Shown here one piece after another: positions 45,545-55,013 of a DNA stretch of 64,000 nt. This stretch comes from Desulfatitalea alkaliphila. Lineage in GTDB: Bacteria; Desulfobacterota; Desulfobacteria; Desulfobacterales; Desulfosarcinaceae. A model generated the notes under the pieces. It was not told the DNA's origin. It worked only from the letters and a program-made list of their open reading frames with translations, and ran no database searches. The stretch covers positions 185,486-249,485 of the forward strand of contig NZ_JALJRB010000004.1 in assembly GCF_022968795.1 (NCBI RefSeq). The letters are read 5' to 3'. The translations under genes and the position numbers were made by a program. The first letter of the stretch is position 1; each line of letters opens with the position of its first letter.

Positions 45545-46348
45545 ATGGATTTCAAGGACGAATTCAGAGGCCAATCGGTGATGATCACCGGGGCCGCGGG
45601 AGGGATCGGCAAGGAAACCGCCCAGCGGTTCGCCGCCGCGGGGGCGCGGGTGGCGATATGCGATGTGAAAGCCCGACAGGGGCGACAGACAGCGGACGAA
45701 ATTTCGGCATCCGGTGGCACGGCCCTTTTTCAGGAGCTGGATGTTGCCGATGCCCAAGCCGCCCAGTACGCCGTTGAAAAAGCCGTGGCCCAATTCGGCG
45801 CCATCGACGTGCTGGTCAACTGCGCCGGTATCGCCGGCCAGGCGTTTAAAAACATCTCCAGGACCGAAGAGGCCGAGTGGGACCGCACCTACCAGGTGAA
45901 CCTAAAGGGCACTGCCAACTGTTGCAAAGCGGTGTACGGGTACTTCCGGGCGCAGAAAAGCGGAAAAATCATCAACGTATCCTCGGTGTCCGCCAGGATG
46001 CCCGCGGCCGGCATTACGCCCTATGCCGCGTCAAAGGCCGCGGTCCTGAATCTCACCCGGAGCCTGGCCGCCGAGATGGCCGGATTCAATGTCAACGTCA
46101 ACGCGGTATGCCCCGGCTGGATTTGGACGCCCATATACAGCGAAAGCGGGCCCTTTCGGCACTATGCGGAAAAGCACGGTTCAACGGCGCGGGAGGCGTT
46201 TCTAGGCATGGTGAAACGGTTCTGCCCGCTGCAAAGAGAGCAGACCGAAGCGGATGTCGCGAATGTGGTTCTCTTTCTGGCATCGGCGGCGGCAAAGAAC
46301 ATCACCGGCCAAACCATCAATGTGGACGGCGGCGCGGTGATGAGCTGA
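45545..46348 (+). CDS. short-chain dehydrogenase/reductase
   Basis: 267 residues from ATG 45545; an in-frame ATG at 45491 lies in AT-rich leader-like sequence. Classical SDR motifs are present: TGAAGGIGKE (cofactor binding, about residues 15-24), NCAGIAG, the catalytic Ser in NVSSVS and YAASKAA (Tyr-x-x-x-Lys). The C-terminus ends with the usual ITGQTINVDGG. It reduces or oxidises a hydroxyl/ketone substrate with NAD(P)H; the substrate is not readable. It ends 14 bases from the convergent NUDIX gene. Confidence 0.93.
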   Translation: MDFKDEFRGQSVMITGAAGGIGKETAQRFAAAGARVAICDVKARQGRQTADEISASGGTALFQELDVADAQAAQYAVEKAVAQFGAIDVLVNCAGIAGQAFKNISRTEEAEWDRTYQVNLKGTANCCKAVYGYFRAQKSGKIINVSSVSARMPAAGITPYAASKAAVLNLTRSLAAEMAGFNVNVNAVCPGWIWTPIYSESGPFRHYAEKHGSTAREAFLGMVKRFCPLQREQTEADVANVVLFLASAAAKNITGQTINVDGGAVMS

Positions 46349-46362
46349 TTTCACTGCGCTGC

Positions 46363-46785
46363 TCAACCCATGTCCGGCGCTTGCGGCACGAACCCGGTCC
46401 GGAGCAGCGATTCAAGCGGTGCAAACAGCGGTCGGGGCGGATCCGACCACCGGCACCAACGCCATTGTTCGCAACGGTCCGGCTCCAGGACCCTGGGCTC
46501 TCCCGAACCGCAAGCGGCCACGACAAACAAGGTGACATAGTGCTTGTCCGCTTCGGCAAACAGGTCGCTGGTATAAGGCCCCCTTGCCACGGGCCGAACA
46601 ACAAGCCCTGTTTCTTCTCTTACCTCACGCCGGGCACATTCTTCAACGGACTCTCCATACTCCAGGTGCCCTCCCGGCAGCGCCCAGGTCCCGGCGCCGT
46701 GGGTGCCCTTGCGCAGGCCGAGAAGGAACAGACCGTTGCGGATGACAATCACGCCGACACCCACTAAAGGAATTTTTCGATCCAT
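46363..46785 (-). CDS. NUDIX hydrolase
   Basis: The 140-residue enzyme has an intact Nudix box, [18 protein letters not shown] followed by REETGL, at about residues 38-61, giving the GX5EX7REUXEEXGU pattern that binds Mg and cleaves nucleoside-diphosphate-linked substrates. The opening [20 protein letters not shown] and the TWALPGG block resemble NUDT15-like nucleotide hydrolases. The substrate is uncertain. It is isolated: about 55 bases follow before the lactate operon's end. Confidence 0.93.
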   Translation of the reverse strand: MDRKIPLVGVGVIVIRNGLFLLGLRKGTHGAGTWALPGGHLEYGESVEECARREVREETGLVVRPVARGPYTSDLFAEADKHYVTLFVVAACGSGEPRVLEPDRCEQWRWCRWSDPPRPLFAPLESLLRTGFVPQAPDMG

Positions 46786-46841
46786 TTCGATGCAATGCCC
46801 TTAAATCAAAAAGGCCTGCCATGCCTGCCCACGCCCATCTT

Positions 46842-48992
46842 TTACTTTGACTGCTGGAGCGCCTCGGCCATGTGCAGCACCTTGATGGGTCTGCCCTGTT
46901 TCAGCGCGCCGCCCCGCAGCTGCATGACGCATCCCGGACAATCGGTCACGAGAATTTCCGCGCCTGTTTCGGCCACCGCTCCGAGTTTTTTGTCAAGAAT
47001 TGCCGCCGACACCTCAGGAAATTTAAAAGAATAACTGCCGCCAAGCCCGCAGCAGGTCTCTTCCTCGTCATGGGGCACATAGGCATAGCCCGCAATTTCG
47101 AGCAGCTCTCTGGGCGCCGCGCTTACCCCCAGCCCCCGGCACAGATGACAGGGGGCGTGATAGGCCGCCTTTTGCCCCCTGGCATTTTTCCCCGCGGCTG
47201 CGGATTCGCCCACAAGGAGCATAAAGGAGCTGTAATCGATGACCTTGTCCGCATACTGCCTGGCATTCACCCTCGTGCCGGCTTGCTTTTCAAGCAGGAA
47301 GGGGTAGTTTTCCTTCATGTGGGACGCGCACGACGCGCACAAGGTGAGAACAAAATCATATTCGCCGGGATCAATGTTGGCCATGTTCCAGCGGGCGAGG
47401 TCGGCGGCGGCCCCGTGCTCGCCGAGCATGTAAAGGGGGAGTCCGCAACATCCCTGCGCCTGTATGAAATCCAGGCGGACGCGGCTTCCCTTGAGCATTT
47501 CGGTGCCGGCCAGGAGTTGCTCCGGATAGACGAAATCTTGAAGGCACCCGGAAAAGAGGGCCACTTTGTATCGCGGTCGTGCCGGCCTGTACGCCGCGGG
47601 TTGCCATTGATCGCGGAAGGGCTTTTTCGCCAGGGCCGGCAGTTCCTTGAACTTGTGATCCTTGAACAAAAGATCCGGCAAGTGCCGTGCATAACTTGTG
47701 TTACCGGTCACAGGCTGCTGGACATAGCGCCCGGAACGCAAAAGGGCATGAAACACCCGGCGCCGTTTGAGTACGTAGGCCGCCATGAGGCCCGGCAAAA
47801 AGGGCTGCTCTGCGCTATGCACCACAACTTTCTGCACTTCCCGGATCAGGCGCGGCAGGTCGATGCCCGCCACGCAGACCTCTTTGCAGGCCTGGCAGTT
47901 CAAGCAGTTTTCGATCAGATGTTTGTCCTTGTCCCGGCCATGGAAAAAATAGGTCAGGATCAGGCCGATGGCGCCGATGTAGATATGGCCGTAGGCGTGA
48001 CCGCCGACCAGCCGGTAGATCGGGCAGACATTGGCGCAAGCCCCGCACCGGACGCATCGAAGGGCTTGGGAAAAAACCGGGTCGCCGGCCAGGGCGCTTC
48101 TGCCGTTGTCGAGAAACACGATGTGCATGTTTTTGCGGCCCGTGGCGGACGCCCCCGACGGGTTGGCCCCGGTGATCCAGGTCACATAGGAGGTGATGGC
48201 CTGGCCGGTGGCGTTGCGCGGCAAACCCGTCAGCACAGTGAGCGCGTCGGCAACCGTTGCCGTCAGTTTGTCGATGCCCACCAGGGCCACGTGCACCCGC
48301 GGCATGGTGGTCACCAGACCCACGTTGCCCTCGTTGGACACAATGCCCAGGGTGCCGGTTTCGGCAATGGCGAAATTGGCGCCCGAGATGCCCATGTCCG
48401 CAGTGACAAATCGCTCGCGCAGCTCCCTGCGGGCCACCTTCACCAGCTTTTCAATGTCCGTATCCTGCGGCTTGCCGGTCACTTCCGTAAAAAGCCGGCT
48501 GACCTCGTTCCGGGAAAGGTGGATGGCGGGCATCACCATGTGGGACGGCCCTTCACGGCGCAGCTGGATGATCCACTCGCCCAGATCGGTTTCGATGACC
48601 TCATAACCGCGGTTTTCCAGAAAATGATTCAGCAGGGTTTCTTCAGCGGTCATGGACTTGGATTTGACAATGCGGGTGCAGCTGTTTTCCGCCGCGATCC
48701 GGGCAATGATCTCATTGGCCGCCGCATCCGATGCAGCCAGGTGGACCGTTGCGCCGGCGGCCTCGGCTTTTTCCCGGAATTGGTGGTAAAGCGCGTCCAC
48801 CCGGGCCATGGCGGCATCCTTGGCCTTGCCGATGCGCTCTATGAGCCTTGCGCGGTCGATGCCTTCAAAATTGGAAACCCGGATGCCGCGGTAAGCCACG
48901 GCAAAGTTGTCCAGGGCTTTTCTCTGAAATGCATTGTCCAGTGCTTCTTTGAGCTGTTTGCGATATTGACGGTTGTTCTCTGCGGTTTGCAT
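46842..48992 (-). CDS. fused LutB/LutA-type L-lactate dehydrogenase iron-sulfur protein
   Basis: 716 residues. The N-terminal half is a LutB/LldF LUD domain (SKSMTAEETLLNHFLENRGY, ADMGISGANFAIAETGTLGI), then two 4Fe-4S motifs (RCVRCGACANVCPIY and CLNCQACKEVC). The C-terminal half is a LutA-like pair of CCG domains (LFSGCLQD, QGCCGLPLYMLGEHG, YHAPCHLCRGLG, ETCCGLGGSY). In Bacillus these are separate LutA and LutB proteins. With LutC and the permease it oxidises lactate to pyruvate and passes electrons onward. It is 12 bases after lutC in the same operon. Confidence 0.93.
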   Translation of the reverse strand: MQTAENNRQYRKQLKEALDNAFQRKALDNFAVAYRGIRVSNFEGIDRARLIERIGKAKDAAMARVDALYHQFREKAEAAGATVHLAASDAAANEIIARIAAENSCTRIVKSKSMTAEETLLNHFLENRGYEVIETDLGEWIIQLRREGPSHMVMPAIHLSRNEVSRLFTEVTGKPQDTDIEKLVKVARRELRERFVTADMGISGANFAIAETGTLGIVSNEGNVGLVTTMPRVHVALVGIDKLTATVADALTVLTGLPRNATGQAITSYVTWITGANPSGASATGRKNMHIVFLDNGRSALAGDPVFSQALRCVRCGACANVCPIYRLVGGHAYGHIYIGAIGLILTYFFHGRDKDKHLIENCLNCQACKEVCVAGIDLPRLIREVQKVVVHSAEQPFLPGLMAAYVLKRRRVFHALLRSGRYVQQPVTGNTSYARHLPDLLFKDHKFKELPALAKKPFRDQWQPAAYRPARPRYKVALFSGCLQDFVYPEQLLAGTEMLKGSRVRLDFIQAQGCCGLPLYMLGEHGAAADLARWNMANIDPGEYDFVLTLCASCASHMKENYPFLLEKQAGTRVNARQYADKVIDYSSFMLLVGESAAAGKNARGQKAAYHAPCHLCRGLGVSAAPRELLEIAGYAYVPHDEEETCCGLGGSYSFKFPEVSAAILDKKLGAVAETGAEILVTDCPGCVMQLRGGALKQGRPIKVLHMAEALQQSK

Positions 48993-49004
48993 AAGGTGAC
49001 TCCC

Positions 49005-49646
49005 CTATGAAGCGGTTGATCCGTCCAATATCAAAACATGCAGATCCAGGGGACCGTGCACACCAAGGGTCAATACCCGCTCGATGTCGGCCGTGCGGCT
49101 GGGACCGGTGATAAAGGCGGTATAATCGGATGTGCTGAAAAAAGCGGCCAGTCGGTCCGCCGCAGCATCCGCATTCGGATAGATGTCCTCGGCCCTGAGC
49201 ACGGCCACATGCACCTCGCTGATCATGGTGGCCAGACGCAAGTCTTCGTCCGAACAGTGGAGTACCAGGGTGCCGGTGTCGGCAATGCCGAAATCGGCGG
49301 TGGTCAGGCCCACGTCAATGCCGCCGGCATGGGCCGCCAGGCCCTGTCGGATCAGGCCGATGCCGGCATCCCGGCACAGCGCCGTCAAGCGATCGATGTC
49401 GGCTGCTGCCAGGCCCGGGGCGGCCATCAGCTTTTCCCATTGCTTGAGACCGCACAACTCTTGCGCCGGATCGGAAAGCCCGTATTCACAGCCCGATGAA
49501 AGCATCGCGCAGGCTTCTTTCCGCACGCATACCTGCACCGCGTAGGCCAGGGCCTCTGCCATGGTGGCCACTGGTTTTACAATGGTCGAAACGGCATCCG
49601 CCTTTTGCCTGAATTGTTCCACAAGTCCGGATCGATGCATTTCCAT
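49005..49646 (-). CDS. lutC: lactate utilization protein C (LutC, LUD domain)
   Basis: 213 residues. The LUD-domain signature GIDVGLTTADFGIADTGTLV (in the C-terminal half) mirrors the corresponding segment in the fused LutB protein. The protein has an extra Cys pair-containing N-terminal part (RKEACAMLSSGCEYGLSDPA). LutC is the third subunit of the non-flavin lactate dehydrogenase complex, cytosolic. It lies between the permease and the fused LutA/B gene, 30 bases after the former. Confidence 0.92.
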   Translation of the reverse strand: MEMHRSGLVEQFRQKADAVSTIVKPVATMAEALAYAVQVCVRKEACAMLSSGCEYGLSDPAQELCGLKQWEKLMAAPGLAAADIDRLTALCRDAGIGLIRQGLAAHAGGIDVGLTTADFGIADTGTLVLHCSDEDLRLATMISEVHVAVLRAEDIYPNADAAADRLAAFFSTSDYTAFITGPSRTADIERVLTLGVHGPLDLHVLILDGSTAS

Positions 49647-49676
49647 CTTCTCTTATCCCTTCCTGTGCCGGCTTTG

Positions 49677-51374
49677 CTAAAACACCCCCGGAAAGACAAG
49701 GTAGGCGAAGGCCATTCCCATTGCGCCCACCACCGCGCCGTAAAGCAGCAGCGGCAGCACATTGCGCCTCAGGATCGCACCTTCCATGCCGACCAGGCCC
49801 ACCGTTGCCGAGGCAGCGACAATGTTGTGGATGCACACCATGTTGCCCATGGCGCCGCCCACGGCCTGCAGTGCCACGATAATCTGCCGGGGTAGATCGA
49901 GTGCCGTGGCGATGTCATACTGAAACTCTCCGAAAAGCAGATTGGAAACCGTGTTGCTGCCGGTGATGAAAGAGCCCAGGGCACCGACAAAAGCTGCAAA
50001 CAGGGGCCAGGACCCTTGTGCCAGCGCTGCGACGGCCTCTGCCATGGAAAGGGGCATGGAAGCATAGCCCATGGGATTGAAGCTGGAGTTCTTGAATATT
50101 TGGACCAGCGCCACCGCAAACAGCAATGCAATCGTGGGATTCTTCATGCGAAAGAATGCCTGGCGCCAGGCATTCTTGACCTTTTGGGCGGGCATGCGAT
50201 GGAGAAGCACCGTCAGCAGGGCGACAAGCACAAAAGGCACAATCCCCGGGTTGTAAAGCGGCTCAATGGCATAATCGATGCCGGACTGCCCCAGGATTTC
50301 CCGGAACCCTATGCTCCAGCTCCGCACCCAGCCGGAAAACGGCAAAAACTGGACCCGCGTAAGCACCAGAATCAGACCGATAAGCACGTAGGGCATCCAG
50401 GCGCGCACCTGACTCATCCGCGCTTTGAAAGTAATGTCCGCTTGCGTGGCGATCTCTCCGGTCCATTGCGCCTCCCATTCGGATTGGGGCCCGAAGTCCC
50501 AGCTGGCTTGCGGCAGAAACCACTTGCGCCGCGCGGCCATGAGCACGATCGGCAGCCCCACAAGTCCCCCGATGAGGGCTGGAAACTCTTCACCGATAAA
50601 AAAAGCCGAGACAAGAAAGGGGATTACAAAAGCGGTTGAAGCGAACAAGGAAAATTTCCAGATCGCAAGCCCCTCTTTCCAGGACCGGTTGCGGCCGAAA
50701 ATCCGGGTCATGAAGCACACCACGAAAAGGGGAAGGATAAAGGCCACGACCGAATGAAACACCGAGGACCACTGGCCGATGAGCATGTAGAATCCATCCA
50801 TGTCCGCAAAGCCGATGCCGGGACCGGTTTCCGAGATGGCATGCTCGACCTTGTAGGAAAGGTTTTTAAGGCCAAACCAGACAGGGGTGCCCACAGCCCC
50901 GAAAGTCACCGGGATGCTGTTTAAAATAAGGGCCACCAGCACCGCGGCCAGAGCAGGAAATCCGAGGCTCATCAAAAGGGGGCCGGCAATGGCCGCCGGC
51001 GTGCCGAACCCGGCGGCGCCCTCGAGAAAGGCTTGAAAAATAAAGGCGATGATGATGACCTGCACCCTGCGGTCCGTGGATATCCCATGGAAACCGTAAT
51101 TGATGGTCTCCATGCCGCCGCTTTCGGACAGGGTGTATAAAATGATCAAGGCCCCGAAAACAATGAGCAGCACGGTGACCGCGCTGGCAAATCCCTGAAT
51201 CGTGGAGGCCGCCACGACCACCGGATCCATTTTCCAGAACAACACCCCCGCCGCGGCGGAAACCAGCCAGGCCAGCGGCATGGCCCGGGTTGCCGGCCAG
51301 CGCATGCCGACCATCAATACCAGCGCCACAAGGATCGGCAAGAAAGCAAAAAGGGCCAAAATTCCCGTAGGCAT
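49677..51374 (-). CDS. lldP: L-lactate permease (LctP/LldP family)
   Basis: 565 residues with about 13-14 hydrophobic spans and family blocks [51 protein letters not shown] and [20 protein letters not shown]. It imports lactate (or glycolate) with protons. First gene of the lactate operon, so promoter elements should lie in 51375-51560. Length and motifs match the family. Confidence 0.95.
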   Translation of the reverse strand: MPTGILALFAFLPILVALVLMVGMRWPATRAMPLAWLVSAAAGVLFWKMDPVVVAASTIQGFASAVTVLLIVFGALIILYTLSESGGMETINYGFHGISTDRRVQVIIIAFIFQAFLEGAAGFGTPAAIAGPLLMSLGFPALAAVLVALILNSIPVTFGAVGTPVWFGLKNLSYKVEHAISETGPGIGFADMDGFYMLIGQWSSVFHSVVAFILPLFVVCFMTRIFGRNRSWKEGLAIWKFSLFASTAFVIPFLVSAFFIGEEFPALIGGLVGLPIVLMAARRKWFLPQASWDFGPQSEWEAQWTGEIATQADITFKARMSQVRAWMPYVLIGLILVLTRVQFLPFSGWVRSWSIGFREILGQSGIDYAIEPLYNPGIVPFVLVALLTVLLHRMPAQKVKNAWRQAFFRMKNPTIALLFAVALVQIFKNSSFNPMGYASMPLSMAEAVAALAQGSWPLFAAFVGALGSFITGSNTVSNLLFGEFQYDIATALDLPRQIIVALQAVGGAMGNMVCIHNIVAASATVGLVGMEGAILRRNVLPLLLYGAVVGAMGMAFAYLVFPGVF

Positions 51375-51563
51375 AAATAGATCCTTTCGTTGGTGACAGC
51401 GACCCTGCCAGGCGGATGGTCCCGCCCCGGCCTTGTCATGCAGATTTTCAGGCCGGTAAACCCACGATTGTGCCGCGGGGCATCACCAGCGTTTCTCATT
51501 TAAGGGAACAGGGGAAAGCCCCTACAGATGGGACCTGCTCAGGTGCACACAAGAGAGGCTTTC

Positions 51564-51720
51564 ATGAACGGTATGAATAGCTTAAATCACGTCCGGCGAG
51601 ATTGCAAACACCATGTTGTCGGGGTTCCTGAATGTTCCCGGAAATTATCGGTGCGGGAATGGCAAAGATATCTCGCACGCGTCCCCGGCGGCAAGTGCCC
51701 GTTTCAAGCATCAACCATAA
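51564..51720 (+). pseudogene. IS200/IS605-family transposase (TnpA) remnant
   Basis: The frame from ATG 51564 (AGAGAGG 8 bases upstream) reads MNGMNSLNHVRRDCKHHVVG, then VPECSRK, which is the usual TnpA opening (a Ser-Leu-x-His start, C-K-x-H-V-V, then Y/C-R-K). After about residue 30 the resemblance stops and the expected catalytic HUH and Tyr parts are missing. What follows runs into the opposite-strand gene. So it is a 5' fragment of an inactivated element in the 336-base gap upstream of the lactate operon; I see nothing else there. Confidence 0.55.
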
Positions 51721-52310
51721 AGCGAGATCTGGTAAATACGTTGCTTGAACTTGGTCAATTCCGCCAGTTCCTGGGATAAACGGGCTTGTTCGTCCACGAT
51801 CTGCGTGATGGCGTCTCTGAGATCTTCTTGATCGTTGACGGATAATGCACTGAACAGTGTATTGCTCAAATACTCCTGGTACTGTTGGGCGAGCGTGTAT
51901 TCGCCTTGCTCAAACTCTCCCAACGATCGCGCAAGCTTCTTCGCCGCACCTAGAACAATGGATTCTCTAATATCGCCGAATCCGCTTTGCAGATCGGCGT
52001 GCAGCTGATGCACGTGTTCGCATATCTCGTTGGCCCTGAACAGATCATAGAACTTGTCGCGCTCAAGGTCGTCGCTGATGATCCGCTTATAATCCTCCGG
52101 TGTCCTGGCGGCCGCCAGGCGCGACAATTCGATCAATACAATCGCATGCGCCCGTTCGAAACTGGCGACAACATTCGACAGAACGGATACCAGGCGATGC
52201 CTCGAATCTTGTTGCGTGTCGCCCCAAGCCTTCATTTGTTCAATCAGCCGGTTAAACACCGGGGTATCTTCCAGCAGAGCACCCATTGCCTCAAGAATCC
52301 TCTTCAACAT
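51711..52310 (-). CDS. helical protein of unknown function (199 aa)
   Basis: An all-helical-looking acidic protein: LEAMGALLEDTPVFNRLIEQ, SVLSNVVASFERAHAIVLIE, EYTLAQQYQEYLSNTLFSAL and VDEQARLSQELAELTKFKQR. There are no cysteines in a motif, no signal peptide and no membrane span. I do not recognise a family. The C-terminal 35 residues could form a coiled coil. A GGGAA site precedes the ATG. It stands alone, with the IS200 remnant on one side and the clostripain gene divergent on the other. Confidence 0.75.
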   Translation of the reverse strand: MLKRILEAMGALLEDTPVFNRLIEQMKAWGDTQQDSRHRLVSVLSNVVASFERAHAIVLIELSRLAAARTPEDYKRIISDDLERDKFYDLFRANEICEHVHQLHADLQSGFGDIRESIVLGAAKKLARSLGEFEQGEYTLAQQYQEYLSNTLFSALSVNDQEDLRDAITQIVDEQARLSQELAELTKFKQRIYQISLYG

Positions 52311-52744
52311 GGCTATTCCCTCCTATGAAACAGGTTTCTTTGGGATACGCGGCGCTGTGTCTGCAGCGCAAATACGCGTCCGGCGCTACACCGTTGTATT
52401 GAATGCCGAGGGCTGGGATGCCGGCGTTCCCCTTTGTCCGCGGTAATGTTGCTTGCCCTGCATCGCCCCTGATCATCTCCATGCACACACTATTTAACAA
52501 GAATGATTCTCCAGCAACAACTATTAGCATCTATGCCAAACAAAAAATTTGCCTTGTCCCCCAGCGCTCCAAAAGCGACTGACACGAAAACGCAAACACC
52601 CCACCTAAAGTTACCGACCCTGATCCCGATAACAATGTCTGTCCATAAATGGGCCAATGGGGTCGAAATCATGGCTTCTGACAAGTTTATTCCGCAGGCA
52701 TATGGTCGATATTATATGGGAAAATGTTCTTATATGGAGGAAAA
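52311..52744. other. divergent intergenic region
   Basis: About 430 bases with no gene I can support on either strand. It separates the unknown helical protein from the clostripain lipoprotein and should hold both promoters. One plausible promoter is listed separately. Confidence 0.4.
52678..52706 (+). promoter_or_regulatory. possible sigma-70 promoter of the clostripain gene
   Basis: CTGACA (5 of 6 consensus positions) is followed after a 17-base spacer by TATGGT (4 of 6). It ends about 38 bases upstream of the clostripain ATG, leaving a short leader with GGAGG. Confidence 0.35.
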
Positions 52745-54661
52745 ATGAAACGATCCGGTCTTATCAGCTTAACAATGTTGATCTGTTCACTTGTGCTTGC
52801 CTGCGGCAGTTCCGATACGCCCGCCCCGACATCGACGCATGGCGGAAAAGTACTGTTGGCAACCTACATGGTGGGCAGCGATTTGGAGTCCAGGCATAAT
52901 TTGGCCACCAAGGATATGATGGATATGATCCATGGCTATACACAACTGGGCACACTGGATCGTGATGGGCTGGAGGTGCTGGTGGCCTTCGGCGGATCGG
53001 TCAAGCCCACCTGGAACGGTGTGCGCTATACCGATATGTCCTGCATGATCCAGGATTCCGCGGATGGTGTGTTCGGAAACGACGATTGTTACTCTCATAC
53101 CGCACTGTTTACCCGCGCCGGCCTTGAAGAAATGTCCGACAAAACCACATTGATCCATTTCCTGAACACCATCCAGGCCATGGCCCCGGATTATGATACC
53201 GTCTTTGTCAATTTCTGGAATCACGGGAATGGATTTAAGGGTTACGGCTACGACGAAAACTTCGATCTAAGGCGTTTGACCATTGCCGAAATCGTCGAAG
53301 CCTTTGCTGAAACCGGCTTCCGGCCCGACATCATCGGATTTGACGCCTGCTTGATGGCCTCGGCGGAGGTATACGCGCACTTGCATCCCCACGCCGACTA
53401 TCTGGTCGCATCGGAAGAGGTGGAGCCGGGGCACGGATGGGACTACAGTCTATTGCTGTCAAACTACACTGCCGATGTGCCGGAACTGGCCAAACGGGTG
53501 GTGGATACCTTCATAGACAGTCCGTCGCATAACTCCACAAAGGGCAAAACACTCTCCGTCGTGGACACGGCTGCCTATCCCGCTTTTCATGCCGGCCTCG
53601 ACGATCTTTCGCTATATTTGCAGGTGGCTGCGAACAGCCATTTTCCCAAATTGATCAAATCGGCCTATCTGGCGGAAAAATACGGTGACGACATGTCGAT
53701 GGACTTGAAGCACTTTTTGGAGCTGTTCAGTTCGGTCCTGACCGATTGGCCGGCGTTGTCCGCGAAGATCGATGGCGTTCTCGCCGATCTCGATGCAACG
53801 GTAATCTATGCCCGCGAGGACGGCTCGCGTCCCAGTGCAAACGGTATCTCCGTGTTTGCCATGAACGAAGAGATCTGGACCGGTGGCGCATACGACCTGA
53901 CGAACAGCATTTCAGCAAATTGGTATGACTTTGTCTCGGACCTGATCACACACGATGATGAAGATGTCCTGGCACCGGTGGTGACAACTGAGGCGCCGGC
54001 GGCATGCGGTAAAGATTCAGGCACCGCAGGCAAGTGTTACCGGATAGAGGATGATTTTGCGGTCAAAAGCGCCTATGGCATCCTGGCCCTCCCCATAATA
54101 GGCAACAACAGGTACAAAGTGCTCACCAGAACACCGCTGGAGCGGATTTCCAATGAATATTTTTATCTCGAGGCGTTCAACCGCGACGTACTGGAGGTTT
54201 GCTCCGGCTCCGTAGATTGCTTTCACGCGGATTCGTGGACCGAAATCGACCGCGGTCAATACAAGTTCCTGGCGATTGTCGATGGCCAGTATGCCAACGT
54301 GACCGTGCGATTTGCCGACCGGATCTATCTGGATCACTGGGTGGCGGGCATGTACGATCCAGACAGCGGCACGCATCCCAAAGATGACGGCATCCTCGAA
54401 CCAGGCGATGGGCTGACACCGTTTCAGCAAATCGTGTATTATTATGTTCCGGCCGAGGGAGATTCCGGATCGTGGGCCTATAGCGAAAATACGCTCTCGC
54501 CATATTTCCACTTTTGGGAAGGATTGTCTCCGGTATTCAGGTTGGTGGATGGGGATCATGAAGCGCTTGAATACCTCATCGTTCAAGACGCCCAAGGCAA
54601 TATCGGCCTCTACGACACCGCAGGCGAGGAGGTGCCGACGGGTCCCCAATCAATATATTGA
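52745..54661 (+). CDS. clostripain-family (peptidase C11) lipoprotein
   Basis: 638 residues starting after a GGAGG site at 5 bases. The N-terminus is a lipoprotein signal (hydrophobic core then LVLACGSS, lipid on Cys21 or so). The catalytic His160 lies in FWNHGNGFKGYGY and Cys202 in GFDACLMAS, the dyad of the clan-CD clostripain family, which cleaves after Arg or Lys. The C-terminal about 250 residues are a beta-rich accessory region. It is predicted to be anchored in the outer or inner membrane facing the periplasm or outside. It is a lone gene with its own probable promoter. Confidence 0.88.
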   Translation: MKRSGLISLTMLICSLVLACGSSDTPAPTSTHGGKVLLATYMVGSDLESRHNLATKDMMDMIHGYTQLGTLDRDGLEVLVAFGGSVKPTWNGVRYTDMSCMIQDSADGVFGNDDCYSHTALFTRAGLEEMSDKTTLIHFLNTIQAMAPDYDTVFVNFWNHGNGFKGYGYDENFDLRRLTIAEIVEAFAETGFRPDIIGFDACLMASAEVYAHLHPHADYLVASEEVEPGHGWDYSLLLSNYTADVPELAKRVVDTFIDSPSHNSTKGKTLSVVDTAAYPAFHAGLDDLSLYLQVAANSHFPKLIKSAYLAEKYGDDMSMDLKHFLELFSSVLTDWPALSAKIDGVLADLDATVIYAREDGSRPSANGISVFAMNEEIWTGGAYDLTNSISANWYDFVSDLITHDDEDVLAPVVTTEAPAACGKDSGTAGKCYRIEDDFAVKSAYGILALPIIGNNRYKVLTRTPLERISNEYFYLEAFNRDVLEVCSGSVDCFHADSWTEIDRGQYKFLAIVDGQYANVTVRFADRIYLDHWVAGMYDPDSGTHPKDDGILEPGDGLTPFQQIVYYYVPAEGDSGSWAYSENTLSPYFHFWEGLSPVFRLVDGDHEALEYLIVQDAQGNIGLYDTAGEEVPTGPQSIY

Positions 54662-55013
54662 ACACATTCATTCTGCTGCGGTCGCTGTGACGATTGGTTG
54701 AATTACCCCGTGCTCGGACAACCGCTATGATGAATAATGCATTGTTTGCATAGTCGATTGAATATCCAATTGTCCACCAGACCAAGGGCAACTCGACTAT
54801 CGTTTCCGTCCCAATCTTTCCGTATCCAAGGCGGCCTGGCGATCGAAATCCGTGCACTCATTCAGGGGATTCTTCGGCTGGAACAACCGCTGTAGGCAGT
54901 CCCACAATGCATGAGGTTGAAAATAGTTGCCACAACTGCCCATATAAGCTTATATTTTTTAGAGCATTGAAAAGACGCAGGCCTCCAGCCCGAAAGCCTG
55001 AAAGGGAATGGCA
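54662..55013. other. intergenic region upstream of the hybrid kinase
   Basis: About 350 bases with no gene. A 14-base palindrome, ATATAAGCTTATAT, at about 54943-54956 lies roughly 60 bases before the kinase start and could be an operator or part of a -10 region. Nothing else stands out. Confidence 0.35.
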
